From contig NZ_BMVB01000024.1 in the NCBI RefSeq assembly GCF_014650495.1, forward strand, positions 42,814-106,813: a DNA stretch of 64,000 bases. Direction: 5' to 3'. Made by a program: the position numbers and the translations under genes. The notes below the pieces were generated by a model. That model saw nothing but the letters and a program-made list of their open reading frames with translations. It searched no databases and was not told where the DNA came from. Positions 44,001-52,437 of this stretch are shown piece after piece. The DNA comes from Streptomyces cinnamoneus (GTDB lineage Bacteria; Actinomycetota; Actinomycetes; Streptomycetales; Streptomycetaceae). The first letter of the stretch is position 1; the number at the start of each line of letters is the position of its first letter.

Positions 44001-44401
44001 GACGGTGCTCTGGGAGACGGGCGGCCGCCGGACCCCTGCTGCGGCGGGCGAGAGGCTGGTGCGGAGGGCGCCCGGCGGGCTCGGCTGCGCTCGTCTGCGC
44101 GAGCGGCGCAGAGCTGGCCGCGCTGCCCCTGCTGGGTGCGCCCCTGGCCGTCCTGCAGCCCGGGGTGGCGGTCAGCGCCGGGTTCGAGGTGAGCCTGCCG
44201 CTGCTGCTGACCGGCGTGGTCCTGCTGCGGTATCCGCAACTGCACGCGGTGGCGGGGGTGGCCGCGGTGGTGCTGGCCCTGCTGGCCCTGCTCACCTGCA
44301 ACATCGGAGGACTCCTGCTCGGCACCGCCCTCGGGGTGGCCGGGGGCTGCCTGGCGTTCTCCTGGGTGCCGCCCGCGGCACCCGGCCCGCCCCCGGGCTG
44401 A
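43991..44401 (+). CDS. DUF6114 family membrane protein
   Basis: 136 residues with an Arg-rich cytoplasmic N-terminus (1-30) and three to four hydrophobic segments. The middle part (VVLALLALLTCNIGGLLLG near 95-113) and ending CLAFSWVP match DUF6114. It overlaps the DUF6230 gene by 10 bp, so the two are made together. Role unknown; pairs of this type are linked to the cell envelope during development. Confidence 0.82.
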   Translation: MRVRRCSGRRAAAGPLLRRARGWCGGRPAGSAALVCASGAELAALPLLGAPLAVLQPGVAVSAGFEVSLPLLLTGVVLLRYPQLHAVAGVAAVVLALLALLTCNIGGLLLGTALGVAGGCLAFSWVPPAAPGPPPG

Positions 44402-44478
44402 GGGCCGCCACCGCTCCCCGGGCCGAGGCCCGACCGCCGCGTGGCGTCCCCGCGTTCCCTCTCGTCCCCGGGAGAGCC

Positions 44479-46275
44479 ATGACCTCCTCCGTCTATGCCA
44501 GGGCCGGCATCCACGACCGGCGGCTGCGCGCCGGATACCAGGTCTGCCGGCGCACGTTCCGGCGCAACAACAGCACCTACTACGCGCTCGGACACCTCCT
44601 GCCCCGCGCCGTGCGCCCGGCCGTGTGGGCGCTGGCCGCGGCCGCGCGCGTCATGGACGACCTGGCGGACAACGGCCCGGACGGCCCCCGCGAGCGGGCC
44701 GCCCGCGTGGCGGCCTGGTCGGCGGCCTACCGCACGGACCTGCACCGCGGCGACAGCCCCGACCCCGTGCGGCGGGCGCTGGTGCACACGGTGCGGACCT
44801 GGGGCCTGTCCCCCGGCGACCTGGAGTCGGTCTTCGCCGAGCAGTACCGCGACCCGGGGCGCGGCGCGCCGCACACGTGGCGGGAGTGGATCGACTACAG
44901 CCGGTCCGTCAACAGCGTCTACGGCAGTCAGATCCCGGCCCTGCTGTCCCGGCTCGGGCTGTCCCTGGTCGCGCACGCCCGGCACATGGAGGCGTACCAC
45001 ACGTGGCTGCAGGGGGTGCAGCTGACCGACGACCTGGAGGACCTGCACGAGGACCTCGCCCGTGGGCACGTCAGGCTTCCCGTGGAGGCGCTGGAGGAGT
45101 TCGGCGTCAGTGCCGACGACCTGCAGGCACGCCACTGGACTCCGGCGGTCGACGCACTGGTGCGTTCCCTGGTCGGCCGGGCCCGTCGCTGGCTCGACCA
45201 GCCGGAGCTGCTCCACGGTCCGGTGCCGGGCCTGGCGGTGTTCGTCAAGGCGACGGCCCAGGTGCTGTCGCTGCGGCTGTGCGCCGTCGAGCGGGCGGGT
45301 GCCGCGCTCCTGCACCGCAGGCCGCGTCTGCCGTGGGCCGCCCGGCGGCGCATCCTGACCCGCGGCCGTGCCGAGGCGGCGATCATCTGGTGGCTGACGC
45401 CCCTCTCGCCCCCGCCGCCCGTTCCCCCGCCCGTCGCGGCGCACCGGGGCGCCGGCCGGCTCCTCGGCTCCCGGACCGCGCCCCTGGCTCCCCCGGTCCC
45501 GCCGCGGCCCCATCCCTCCGGTGCCCGGCCGCCGGACTTCGCGCCGGGCGCACTGCCACGGCACGTGGCCATCGTGATGGACGGCAACGGCCGCTGGGCC
45601 ACCGGGCGCGGGCTGCCCCGCTCAGAGGGGCACCGGGCGGGGGCCGAGGCCCTGCGCGACGTCGTGCACGGCGCCCTGGAGGCCGGGCTGCCGCATCTGA
45701 CGGTGTACGCGTTCTCCACGGAGAACTGGAGCCGTTCCGCCGCCGAGACCGACGCCCTCATGGGCCTGCTGCGCGAGCACCTCGACGACGAGGACCTGTG
45801 GTGTCTGGACGTGCGCTCGCGCTGGGCGGGCGTGCCCGACGGCCTGCCGGAGGACCTGGTGCAGGCGCTCCTGGAGCGCGAGCGGGCGACCGGCGGGCGC
45901 ACCGGCCTGGTCCTCACCGTGTGCGCCAACTACGGCGGCCGGGCGGAGCTGGCCCAGGCGGCCCGGGCCCTGGCCGGCGCGGCCGTCGCCGGGCACGTCG
46001 ACCCCGCCCGCGTCACCGAGCAGCAGCTGGCCCGGTACCTGCCGCTGCCCGACCTGCCCGACGTCGACCTGTTCTGGCGCACCGGCGGGGAGCAGCGCAC
46101 GTCCAACTTCCTGCCGTGGCACAGCATCTACGCCGAGCTGCTCTTCACCCCCGCCTACTGGCCCGACGTCGACCGCCGGGACCTGTGGGAGGCGATGGCC
46201 GCCTACGCCCGGCGGCAGCGCCGCTACGGCTCGGCCCCCGCCGCCGGCGCTCAGGTGCCGGGCTTGCGCCCGTAG
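44479..46275 (+). CDS. fusion: squalene/phytoene-synthase-like domain + cis-prenyltransferase
   Basis: 598 residues. Residues ~10-300 are a trans-head-to-head prenyl synthase fold (SQS/PSY): first acidic motif RVMDDLAD near 57-64, IDYSRSVNSVYG near 140, and second motif TDDLEDLHEDL near 182-192. A Pro-rich linker (~307-354) leads to a complete cis-prenyltransferase: VMDGNGRWA near 366 (catalytic Asp), YAFSTENWSR near 415, FWRTGGEQRTSNFLPW near 532. The two are normally separate proteins. I infer that the cis-prenyl product feeds the first domain or that the enzyme makes an unusual polyprenyl lipid. ATG 44479 has GGAGAG; ends overlapping the convergent L,D-transpeptidase by 25 bp. Confidence 0.9.
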   Translation: MTSSVYARAGIHDRRLRAGYQVCRRTFRRNNSTYYALGHLLPRAVRPAVWALAAAARVMDDLADNGPDGPRERAARVAAWSAAYRTDLHRGDSPDPVRRALVHTVRTWGLSPGDLESVFAEQYRDPGRGAPHTWREWIDYSRSVNSVYGSQIPALLSRLGLSLVAHARHMEAYHTWLQGVQLTDDLEDLHEDLARGHVRLPVEALEEFGVSADDLQARHWTPAVDALVRSLVGRARRWLDQPELLHGPVPGLAVFVKATAQVLSLRLCAVERAGAALLHRRPRLPWAARRRILTRGRAEAAIIWWLTPLSPPPPVPPPVAAHRGAGRLLGSRTAPLAPPVPPRPHPSGARPPDFAPGALPRHVAIVMDGNGRWATGRGLPRSEGHRAGAEALRDVVHGALEAGLPHLTVYAFSTENWSRSAAETDALMGLLREHLDDEDLWCLDVRSRWAGVPDGLPEDLVQALLERERATGGRTGLVLTVCANYGGRAELAQAARALAGAAVAGHVDPARVTEQQLARYLPLPDLPDVDLFWRTGGEQRTSNFLPWHSIYAELLFTPAYWPDVDRRDLWEAMAAYARRQRRYGSAPAAGAQVPGLRP

Positions 46276-46964
46276 ACGTACACGTCGTCGCCGTTCTTCA
46301 GCAGCGACCAGTACGACTTGGCGTCGGCGCGTCGCATGTTCACGCAGCCGTGGGAGCCGGGCGCCGACCAGACGCTGCCGTCGATGGCGTGGAACGCCTG
46401 CCCGCCGTCGAAGAACTGGCTGTAGGGCATGCGGACCTTGTAGATCGTCGACCAGTGGTCGATGCTCCGCCAGTAGACGCTCTTGAGTCCGGTGCGCGTC
46501 TCGTAGCCGTCGCGACCCGAACGGATGGGGACGGGGCCGAACTTCAGCTTCTTGCCGTCCTGGATCCAGCTCAGCTGGCGGGTGAGGTCGACGCAGGCGA
46601 TGCGTCCCTTGTTCGTCGGGCAGGCGCCGGACGCGTTGGGGTTGCCACCGGCCTCCCGCTGCTTGGCGACCACCTCCATCACGGACCACGTGACCGGGCC
46701 GGCGTAGCCGATGGCGGGGCTTATCCCGTGATCGAGCTGGAAGTCGCGTATCGCCCGGCAGTCGGCGGCCGACTGCCTGCCGTCGACGGGCCGGCCGAGG
46801 AAGCGCTCCGCCTTGGCCTGGTAGGGCCCGGTCCCGGCGGTGCACGCGGAGCCCGCGGCCTGCGCGGTCCCACCCAGGGCCACGGTCAGGGGGGCGGCCA
46901 GGCCGACCGCGCCCAGGAGGACGCCGAGGCGGCGAACCATCGTCTTTCTCAGGGGACTTGTCAT
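46251..46964 (-). CDS. secreted L,D-transpeptidase with peptidoglycan-binding domain
   Basis: 237 residues. A signal peptide (RKTMVRRLGVLLG..., cleavage A-Q-A near residue 37) is followed by a peptidoglycan-binding-like domain (SAADCRAIRDFQLDHGISP near 65-84) and the YkuD catalytic domain with AIDGSVWSAPGSHGCVNM near 193-210 (Cys nucleophile). Forms 3-3 cross-links or attaches proteins to peptidoglycan. Start is uncertain: ATG 46964, or ATG 46940 which has a GAGAAAG site. Confidence 0.9.
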   Translation of the reverse strand: MTSPLRKTMVRRLGVLLGAVGLAAPLTVALGGTAQAAGSACTAGTGPYQAKAERFLGRPVDGRQSAADCRAIRDFQLDHGISPAIGYAGPVTWSVMEVVAKQREAGGNPNASGACPTNKGRIACVDLTRQLSWIQDGKKLKFGPVPIRSGRDGYETRTGLKSVYWRSIDHWSTIYKVRMPYSQFFDGGQAFHAIDGSVWSAPGSHGCVNMRRADAKSYWSLLKNGDDVYVYGRKPGT

Positions 46965-47024
46965 GCTCGTTATGACCAACGGGGCGACCGGTTGGTTGCC
47001 CGCGGGCGACCGGCACGTGAACGT

Positions 47025-47582
47025 TCAGGCCGCCGCGCCGAGCGTGCGGACCTTCGTGCGGGCGTCGAAGCCGGAGCGCGGTGCGCCGCCGGGGCCGTTG
47101 GCCGGCGTGCCCACGTACAGCCAGCCCAGGAGTTGCTCCCCCGCGCCCACCCCGATGCAGCGGCGCACCGCGGGCGCGTCGACGGCCCCGCCCGTGCGCC
47201 AGATGGCGCCCCAGCCGCGGCTGTGCAGCAGCAGGTGCAGGTTCTGGACCACGGAGACCGTGGCGGCCAGCTGTTCCCACACCGGCACCCTGGGATGGTC
47301 GGGGCGGGGGCAGAAGACGATCGAGACCAGCAGCGGGGCGCGCAGGGGCTTGGCGCGGGCCCGCTCGGCGGCGCCGGCTCCCGTCGCGCTCTCCGCGAGG
47401 GCCGCGCCCAGGAGTTCGCGCTGGGCGTCCCGGACGATCACCAGCCGCCAGGGTCTGAGCAGGCCGTGGTCGGGGGCGGCCGAGGCCGCCTGGATCAGTT
47501 CGAGCAGGGCGGCGTCGTCCGGCGCGGGGGGCGCGAGCCGGGTGGCGCTGCGCCGGGTCAGCACCGCCTCCATGACATCCAT
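47025..47582 (-). CDS. nitroreductase family protein
   Basis: 185 residues of the FMN-dependent nitroreductase fold: MEAVLTRRSATRL at the start, AAPDHGLLRPWRLVIV near 36-51 (FMN-binding), GWGAIWRTGG near 123-132. Short form like YdjA. ATG 47582 has GGGAGG 5 bp upstream. It is divergent from an MFS exporter, and both share a region with a SoxR-like operator, suggesting a role against redox-active or nitro compounds. Confidence 0.88.
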   Translation of the reverse strand: MDVMEAVLTRRSATRLAPPAPDDAALLELIQAASAAPDHGLLRPWRLVIVRDAQRELLGAALAESATGAGAAERARAKPLRAPLLVSIVFCPRPDHPRVPVWEQLAATVSVVQNLHLLLHSRGWGAIWRTGGAVDAPAVRRCIGVGAGEQLLGWLYVGTPANGPGGAPRSGFDARTKVRTLGAAA

Positions 47583-47671
47583 GACGACCTCCCTTTTGTC
47601 GCGAAGATAGAGGATTGACGGGCCGTGCACATACCGCCGCTCCGATGCGCCGCCCGGGGCGCCCCTCGCGC

Positions 47672-47702
47672 TTGACCTCAAGTTGACTTGAGTTTCTACG
47701 GT
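47672..47702 (+). promoter_or_regulatory. MerR/SoxR-type promoter and operator
   Basis: -35 TTGACC (47672-47677) and -10 TACGGT (47697-47702) are separated by 19 bp, the long spacing of MerR-family promoters. Inside lies CTCAAGT-TG-ACTTGAG (47677-47692), matching the SoxR box CCTCAAGTTAACTTGAGG in 16 of 18 bases. It should drive the MFS gene 39 bp downstream and may affect the nitroreductase. Confidence 0.85.
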
Positions 47703-47740
47703 GCTCATCGAGACGCAAGCGCACAGTAGGGACTTCGACG

Positions 47741-49231
47741 ATGACGCAGACCACCCTCACGAGAGCGGGCCGCCCGGCCCCCGCCGCCGCCCCCGCCGGG
47801 CGGGAGGCGCCCGGCGACGCGCGCCGCTGGTGGGGCCTGGCGGTGCTCGGCCTCTCCCAGCTGATCGTCCTGCTGGACGGCACGGTCGTGAACATCGCCC
47901 TGCCGTCGGCCCAGGCCGACCTGGGCATCGGCGACGGGGCGCGGCAGTGGGTCATCACCTCCTACGCGCTCGCCTTCGGCGGGCTGCTGCTCCTGGGCGG
48001 CCGGATCGCCGACCTGGTGGGCCGCAAGCGCACCTTCCTCACCGGAGTCGCCGGGTTCGGCCTGGCCTCGGCCGTCGGCGGTGCCGCGGACGGCGCGGGC
48101 ATGCTCTTCGCCGGCCGTGCCCTGCAGGGCGCCTTCGCGGCGCTGATCGTGCCCGCCGCCATGTCCCTGCTGACGACCACCTTCACCGATCCGCGGGAGC
48201 GCGGCAGGGCGTTCGGTGTCTTCGGCGCCATCGCCGGCGCGGGGGCGGCGGCCGGGCTGCTCATCGGCGGGCTCGTCACCCAGTACCTGGACTGGCGCTG
48301 GTGCATGTACATCGCCGTGCCCGTCGAGGTGGTCGTCCTGATCGCCGCCGTGCCGCTGCTGTCCGACACCGGCCGGCGGGCCGGAGGCCGCCTGGACGTG
48401 CCGGGGGCGGTCCTCGGCACGGCAGGTCTGGCCGCGATCGTCTACGGTCTGGGCGAGGCCGAGTCCCGCGGCTGGGGCGACCCGCTGGTGCTCGGCCTGC
48501 CGGCCGGCGGCGTGCTCCTGCTGGCGGCGTTCGTGCTCTGGCAGGCCCGCACGCCCCACCCGCTGCTGCCGCTGCGCATCCTGCGGGACCGGCGGCGCGC
48601 GGGGGCTCTGCTGACGGCGGGTCTGGCACCGGTCGCGATGTTCGGTGTGTTCCTCTTCATGACCTACTACCTGCAGGTCGTCCTCGGCTACTCCGCCGTC
48701 CGCACCGGCCTGGCCTTCCTTCCCCTGACCCTGGCGATGATCACGGGCTCCACGCAGCTCGCCGCCCGGCTGGTGCCGTTCGTGGCACCGCGCACCATCG
48801 TGGTGCCGGGACTGCTGACGGCCGCGACCGGCCTGCTCGTCCTGGCCCAGGCCGGTACCGGCACCCCGTACGCCACGCGGGTGTTGCCCGGGCTGGTGCT
48901 GCTGGGCCTGGGCATGGGCTCCACGATGATGACGGTGATGGCCACGGCCACGGCGGGCGTCGACCCGCAGGACGCCGGGGTGACGTCGGCGATGGTGAGC
49001 ACGGCGCAGCAGGTGGGCGGCGCGGTCGGCACGTCCGTCCTCAACTCGGTGGCGGCGGGGGCCACGCAGGGGTGGCTCGCCGGACACCCGGGGGCCCCGG
49101 TGACCGAGGCCACGGTGCACGGCTCCTCGACCGCGCTGTGGTGGGTGGCGGGGCTGCTGGTGCTGACCGCGGTGCCGGCCGGGATCCTGCTGCGCAGCGG
49201 CGGCCCGCGGCAGGGGGCCGGCCGGGCGTAG
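47741..49231 (+). CDS. DHA2 family MFS exporter (14 TM)
   Basis: 496 residues with about 14 hydrophobic helices. LDGTVVNIALPSAQADLG near 46-63 (motif D1-like) and the GRIADLVGRKRTF loop near 88-100 identify the drug:H+ antiporter-2 group, which exports drugs, dyes or the cell's own antibiotics. The promoter looks SoxR-type, pointing to redox-active substrates. Followed by a strong terminator. Confidence 0.92.
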   Translation: MTQTTLTRAGRPAPAAAPAGREAPGDARRWWGLAVLGLSQLIVLLDGTVVNIALPSAQADLGIGDGARQWVITSYALAFGGLLLLGGRIADLVGRKRTFLTGVAGFGLASAVGGAADGAGMLFAGRALQGAFAALIVPAAMSLLTTTFTDPRERGRAFGVFGAIAGAGAAAGLLIGGLVTQYLDWRWCMYIAVPVEVVVLIAAVPLLSDTGRRAGGRLDVPGAVLGTAGLAAIVYGLGEAESRGWGDPLVLGLPAGGVLLLAAFVLWQARTPHPLLPLRILRDRRRAGALLTAGLAPVAMFGVFLFMTYYLQVVLGYSAVRTGLAFLPLTLAMITGSTQLAARLVPFVAPRTIVVPGLLTAATGLLVLAQAGTGTPYATRVLPGLVLLGLGMGSTMMTVMATATAGVDPQDAGVTSAMVSTAQQVGGAVGTSVLNSVAAGATQGWLAGHPGAPVTEATVHGSSTALWWVAGLLVLTAVPAGILLRSGGPRQGAGRA

Positions 49232-49238
49232 GGCCTGT

Positions 49239-49297
49239 CCGGCGGGGAAGGGGGGGGCGGCTTCCGTGGTGCACGGGAGCCGCCCTTTCCCCGCCGG
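49239..49297. terminator. bidirectional terminator between MFS and mrpD-like genes
   Basis: Arms of about 26 nt (49239-49268 and 49272-49297; CCGGCGGGGAA...GGGCGGCTTCCGTG against CACGGGAGCCGCCC...) form a long stem with small bulges between convergent stops. Bases 49230-49245 equal the right end of the MITE at 41075-41090 in reverse. Confidence 0.85.
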
Positions 49298-49301
49298 CCG
49301 T

Positions 49302-51089
49302 TCACCACAGGATCAGCCCCCACAGCAGGCCGATACCCGCCATCGTCCAGGCCACGTAGTCGCCCACGTGGCCGGAGTGCAGGCGGCGCAGGGGCGACGC
49401 CCAGCCGCCCGAGGGGACGAAGCGGTGCACGGCCAGGACGGCCAGCGCCGTCGCCAGGGCGGCGGAGAGCAGGCCGAGGGCCGCGCCGGTCCACGTCCAC
49501 CACTCCCCCGGATGGCCCCGGTACGGGCCGCCGGGCCCGCCGTCCAGCACCATCGCGGCGTATCCCGCGTGGTCCAGGAAGGCCCCGGCGGCCGCGTCCA
49601 CCGCGGGGGCCAGTGCCGGGACCGTGCCCACCGCCAGGGAGCCGGCCAGCAGGGTGGCGGCGACCGTGACCATCGGCCGGGGCAGCAGGCGCAGACGGCG
49701 GCCCGTCTCCGGTTCCTCCTCGTCGCCGGCCGTCTCCGGCTCCTCCTCGCCGACCTCCCGCTCGCTGTCCCCCGCGCCCAGGAAGACCCGTGCGGCCACC
49801 CGCAGCACCGCGCCTCCGGTGACCGCCGAGACGAGCACGAACAGCACCGGCAGCCAGGGGGCCTGCTCCTCCACCAGGGCCTTGCCCAGCCCCGTGCCGA
49901 ACGGCGGGAGCCCGGCCAGCGCGAGGCCGCCCGCGGCGAAGAGCAGGCCGATGCCCGCCATGTCCCGCCCCCGGCCGTGCAGCTCGTGCTCGTCGACGCT
50001 GCCGTGCCGGTCGAGCAGGATGCCGGTGCAGGCGAACAGCGCGGCCTTGGCGCCGGCGTGCCCGAGGACGTAGAGGCAGGTGCCCGCGAGCGCCTCCGGC
50101 GTCAGCAGGGCGACGCCGGTGAGGAACAGCCCGGTGTGGGCGACCGTCGAGAAGGCCAGCAGCCGTTTCACGTGCCGCTGCTGCCAGCACATCACCGCCC
50201 CCGTCGCCGCGGTCGCCACGCCGAGGACCAGCAGCGCGCGGCGGACGTCGTCCGCGGGGATGCCGCCGGGCCCGCCGAAGACGGTCGCGTGGACGCGCGC
50301 GACGCCGTACACGCCCGTCTCCACCATGACGCCCGAGAGCAGCATGCACACGGGCGTGGGGGCCACCGCGTGGGCGTCGGCGAGCCAGAAGTGGAAGGGC
50401 ACGGCGGCCGCCTTGACCAGCAGTCCGGTCAGGACCAGGACGAACGCGGCGACGACCAGGGCGTCCGGGCCGGGCGCCGCGTCCAGTTCGCGGCCGGTCT
50501 GCGCCATGCCCAGCTCGCCCGTCCGCGCGTAGAGCAGGACGATGCCCGTCAGGCAGGCGTATCCGCCGAGGGAGTTGACGAAGCCGAAGGCGAGGGCTCC
50601 CTGCACCGGCCGCGCCTCCTCGACGTGGTAGCCGGTCAGGGCGTAGGCGACGACGCCCATGAGCTCGAAGAAGACGAAGGCGTCGAAAAGGTCGCCGGTG
50701 AGCGCGAAGCCGCACATCCCCGCCTGGAACAGCAGGATCATGGCGGGGAAGGACCCCGGATGGGCGTGCGGGGGTTGCTCGAAGTAGCGCCAGGAGTAGG
50801 CCAGGACGGCCACGATCAGCAGCGAGGTCAGCGCGGCGAGTCCCGCGCCGATGCGGTCGCCGACGAGGACGATGCCCACGCTGTGCCCGCCGTCCGGGCG
50901 CCATCCGCCCACCCAGACGACCTCGCTCCCCCCGTGGGCGAGGGCCGCGAGGGCCAGGGCCGCGGAGGTGCCCGCGCCGGCGCAGGCCACCGCCTGGGCC
51001 ACCGGCCGCGGCACCCGGCGGCCCAGGCCGACCAGCAGCGCGGCGCCCAGCAGCGGCACCGCCACGATCAGCGGGAGCAGCTGTTCCAT
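49302..51089 (-). CDS. mrpD: MrpD/NuoL-N-like antiporter subunit
   Basis: 595 residues with about 14 membrane helices. Core motifs of the complex I/Mrp antiporter fold are seen: FDAFVFFELMGVVAYALTG near 134-152 with the buried Glu, LLVKAAAVPFHFWLADAH near 222-240 with the key Lys, and LLAFSTVAHTG near 310. A Glu-rich charged insert (~430-450) lies before the last helices. Last gene of a six-gene operon; no other complex I or hydrogenase genes are near. Confidence 0.88.
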   Translation of the reverse strand: MEQLLPLIVAVPLLGAALLVGLGRRVPRPVAQAVACAGAGTSAALALAALAHGGSEVVWVGGWRPDGGHSVGIVLVGDRIGAGLAALTSLLIVAVLAYSWRYFEQPPHAHPGSFPAMILLFQAGMCGFALTGDLFDAFVFFELMGVVAYALTGYHVEEARPVQGALAFGFVNSLGGYACLTGIVLLYARTGELGMAQTGRELDAAPGPDALVVAAFVLVLTGLLVKAAAVPFHFWLADAHAVAPTPVCMLLSGVMVETGVYGVARVHATVFGGPGGIPADDVRRALLVLGVATAATGAVMCWQQRHVKRLLAFSTVAHTGLFLTGVALLTPEALAGTCLYVLGHAGAKAALFACTGILLDRHGSVDEHELHGRGRDMAGIGLLFAAGGLALAGLPPFGTGLGKALVEEQAPWLPVLFVLVSAVTGGAVLRVAARVFLGAGDSEREVGEEEPETAGDEEEPETGRRLRLLPRPMVTVAATLLAGSLAVGTVPALAPAVDAAAGAFLDHAGYAAMVLDGGPGGPYRGHPGEWWTWTGAALGLLSAALATALAVLAVHRFVPSGGWASPLRRLHSGHVGDYVAWTMAGIGLLWGLILW

Positions 51090-51095
51090 CGCCGC

Positions 51096-51440
51096 TCAGC
51101 CCTTGAGTTCGGTCAGCTCGTCCGGGTCCACGGTCCCGTGCCGCTTGTCGGTCTGGACGACCAGGGCGAGCAGGAGGGCGGTCACGGTGGCGCCGACCAC
51201 GACGTCGGTGAGGGCCAGGGCCTGGACGACCGGGTCGACGACGGGCGTGCCGACCGGGATGTCGGAGAAGACGGGCGCGGTGGCGCCGCGGCGGTAGCCG
51301 ACGGCCAGCAGCAGCACGTACGTGGAGGACTGGGTGACGGCCAGGCAGCCGACGGCGTGCACGAGGTTGCGGCTGGTGGCCATGCCGTACACGCCGATCA
51401 GGAAGATCCACACGGCGACGAGGTAGGGCAGGACGGTCAC
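51096..51440 (-). CDS. mrpC: MrpC/NuoK-like subunit
   Basis: 114 residues, three helices (5-25, 28-48, 70-98). FLIGVYGMATSRNLVHAVGCL near 14-34 and DPVVQALALTDVVVGATVTALL near 70-90 are typical of MnhC/MrpC. GTG 51440 overlaps the upstream stop by 4 bp. Stops 6 bp before mrpD. Confidence 0.87.
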   Translation of the reverse strand: MTVLPYLVAVWIFLIGVYGMATSRNLVHAVGCLAVTQSSTYVLLLAVGYRRGATAPVFSDIPVGTPVVDPVVQALALTDVVVGATVTALLLALVVQTDKRHGTVDPDELTELKG

Positions 51441-52180
51441 GTCCGCTCCCCCTCCTCCCCGACGATCTCCAGCGCCTGGCCGAGGAAGTGGGCCAGCAGG
51501 ACGACCACGCCGGAGGCGACCTCCATGCCGACGGCGGCGTTGAGGAGCGGGACGGTGCCGCCGGAGGCCATCGTGTTGAAGGTGCCGTGCGGCAGCGTGT
51601 TGGCCAGGTAGGCGGAGCCGGCCAGCAGCCCGGCCGCGCCGAGCAGCACGTACGCCGCCTCGCCGACGCCGTCGGCCAGCTCGTACGGGCCGACGGGCCG
51701 GATCCGCTCCAGGGCGCGGTAGTCGACGGCGACGTAGAGCAGGTGCAGGGCGGTGGCGACGACGACGCCGCCCTGGAAGCCGCCGCCCGGGCTGAGCTGG
51801 CCGTGCGCGATCACGTACAGGCCGATGAGCAGCGCGACGGGCAGCGCGAGGGTGCCGTAGCGGCGCAGCGGGGGCGGCACGGGCGCGGGCTGCGGGGCGA
51901 CCCGGTGTTCGTCGCGGGTCTGGCGCAGGAGGACGACGGTGCCGAGGACGGCCGCGAAGAGGATGCTCTCCTCGCCGAGGGTGTCGAGGGCGCGCTGGTC
52001 GAAGTTGACGGAGGAGACGGTGTTGGCGGTGCGCTGGAGCAGGGCGGTCCGCACGGCCCGGTCGCCGTAGGGGTGCCGGTCGCCCCCGAAGTGCGGCAGC
52101 CGCAGGCAGGCGGCCACGAGCAGGGCGGCCGTGGCCGCCAGCCCGGCGGCCAGCGGCCACCGCCGGATGGGCCCCCTCAC
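51437..52180 (-). CDS. MrpB-like subunit with MbhE-type N-terminus
   Basis: 247 residues. The first ~90 residues resemble the hydrogenase/Mrp subunit E fragment (TANTVSSVNFDQRALDTLGEESI near 52-74), and the remainder is an MnhB domain (HGQLSPGGGFQGGVVVATALHLLYV near 128-152). The fused order corresponds to the C-terminal part of MrpA followed by MrpB. GTG 52180 overlaps the DUF4040 gene (GTGA). Confidence 0.83.
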   Translation of the reverse strand: MRGPIRRWPLAAGLAATAALLVAACLRLPHFGGDRHPYGDRAVRTALLQRTANTVSSVNFDQRALDTLGEESILFAAVLGTVVLLRQTRDEHRVAPQPAPVPPPLRRYGTLALPVALLIGLYVIAHGQLSPGGGFQGGVVVATALHLLYVAVDYRALERIRPVGPYELADGVGEAAYVLLGAAGLLAGSAYLANTLPHGTFNTMASGGTVPLLNAAVGMEVASGVVVLLAHFLGQALEIVGEEGERT

Positions 52181-52437
52181 TCGTGCCGCTTCCGGCGCCG
52201 TACTTTGCGCACCGTCAGCAGGAGCATCAGCGGGGTCACCGCCGAGCCGACGGCGAGCTGGGACAGGCCCACGTCGGGTGCCTGCAGCACGGTGAAGAGC
52301 AGGGCGAGGCCGAGGCCGAGCAGGGAGAGCAGGACGGCCTGGCGGGCAGGGTCGCGGCACAGCGCGGCCGCGGTGGCGGCGGCCGCGACGAGGAGCAGGC
52401 CGGCGGCGAGGAGGGCGTCGTCGAGGGCGTCACCCAC
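52177..52437 (-). CDS. DUF4040 subunit (MrpA C-terminal-like fragment)
   Basis: 86 residues, two to three helices; LFTVLQAPDVGLSQLAVGSAVTPLMLL near 50-75 is the DUF4040 signature found in the C-terminus of MrpA and in Mbh hydrogenases. GTG 52437 overlaps the upstream gene by 8 bp. Confidence 0.83.
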   Translation of the reverse strand: MGDALDDALLAAGLLLVAAAATAAALCRDPARQAVLLSLLGLGLALLFTVLQAPDVGLSQLAVGSAVTPLMLLLTVRKVRRRKRHE

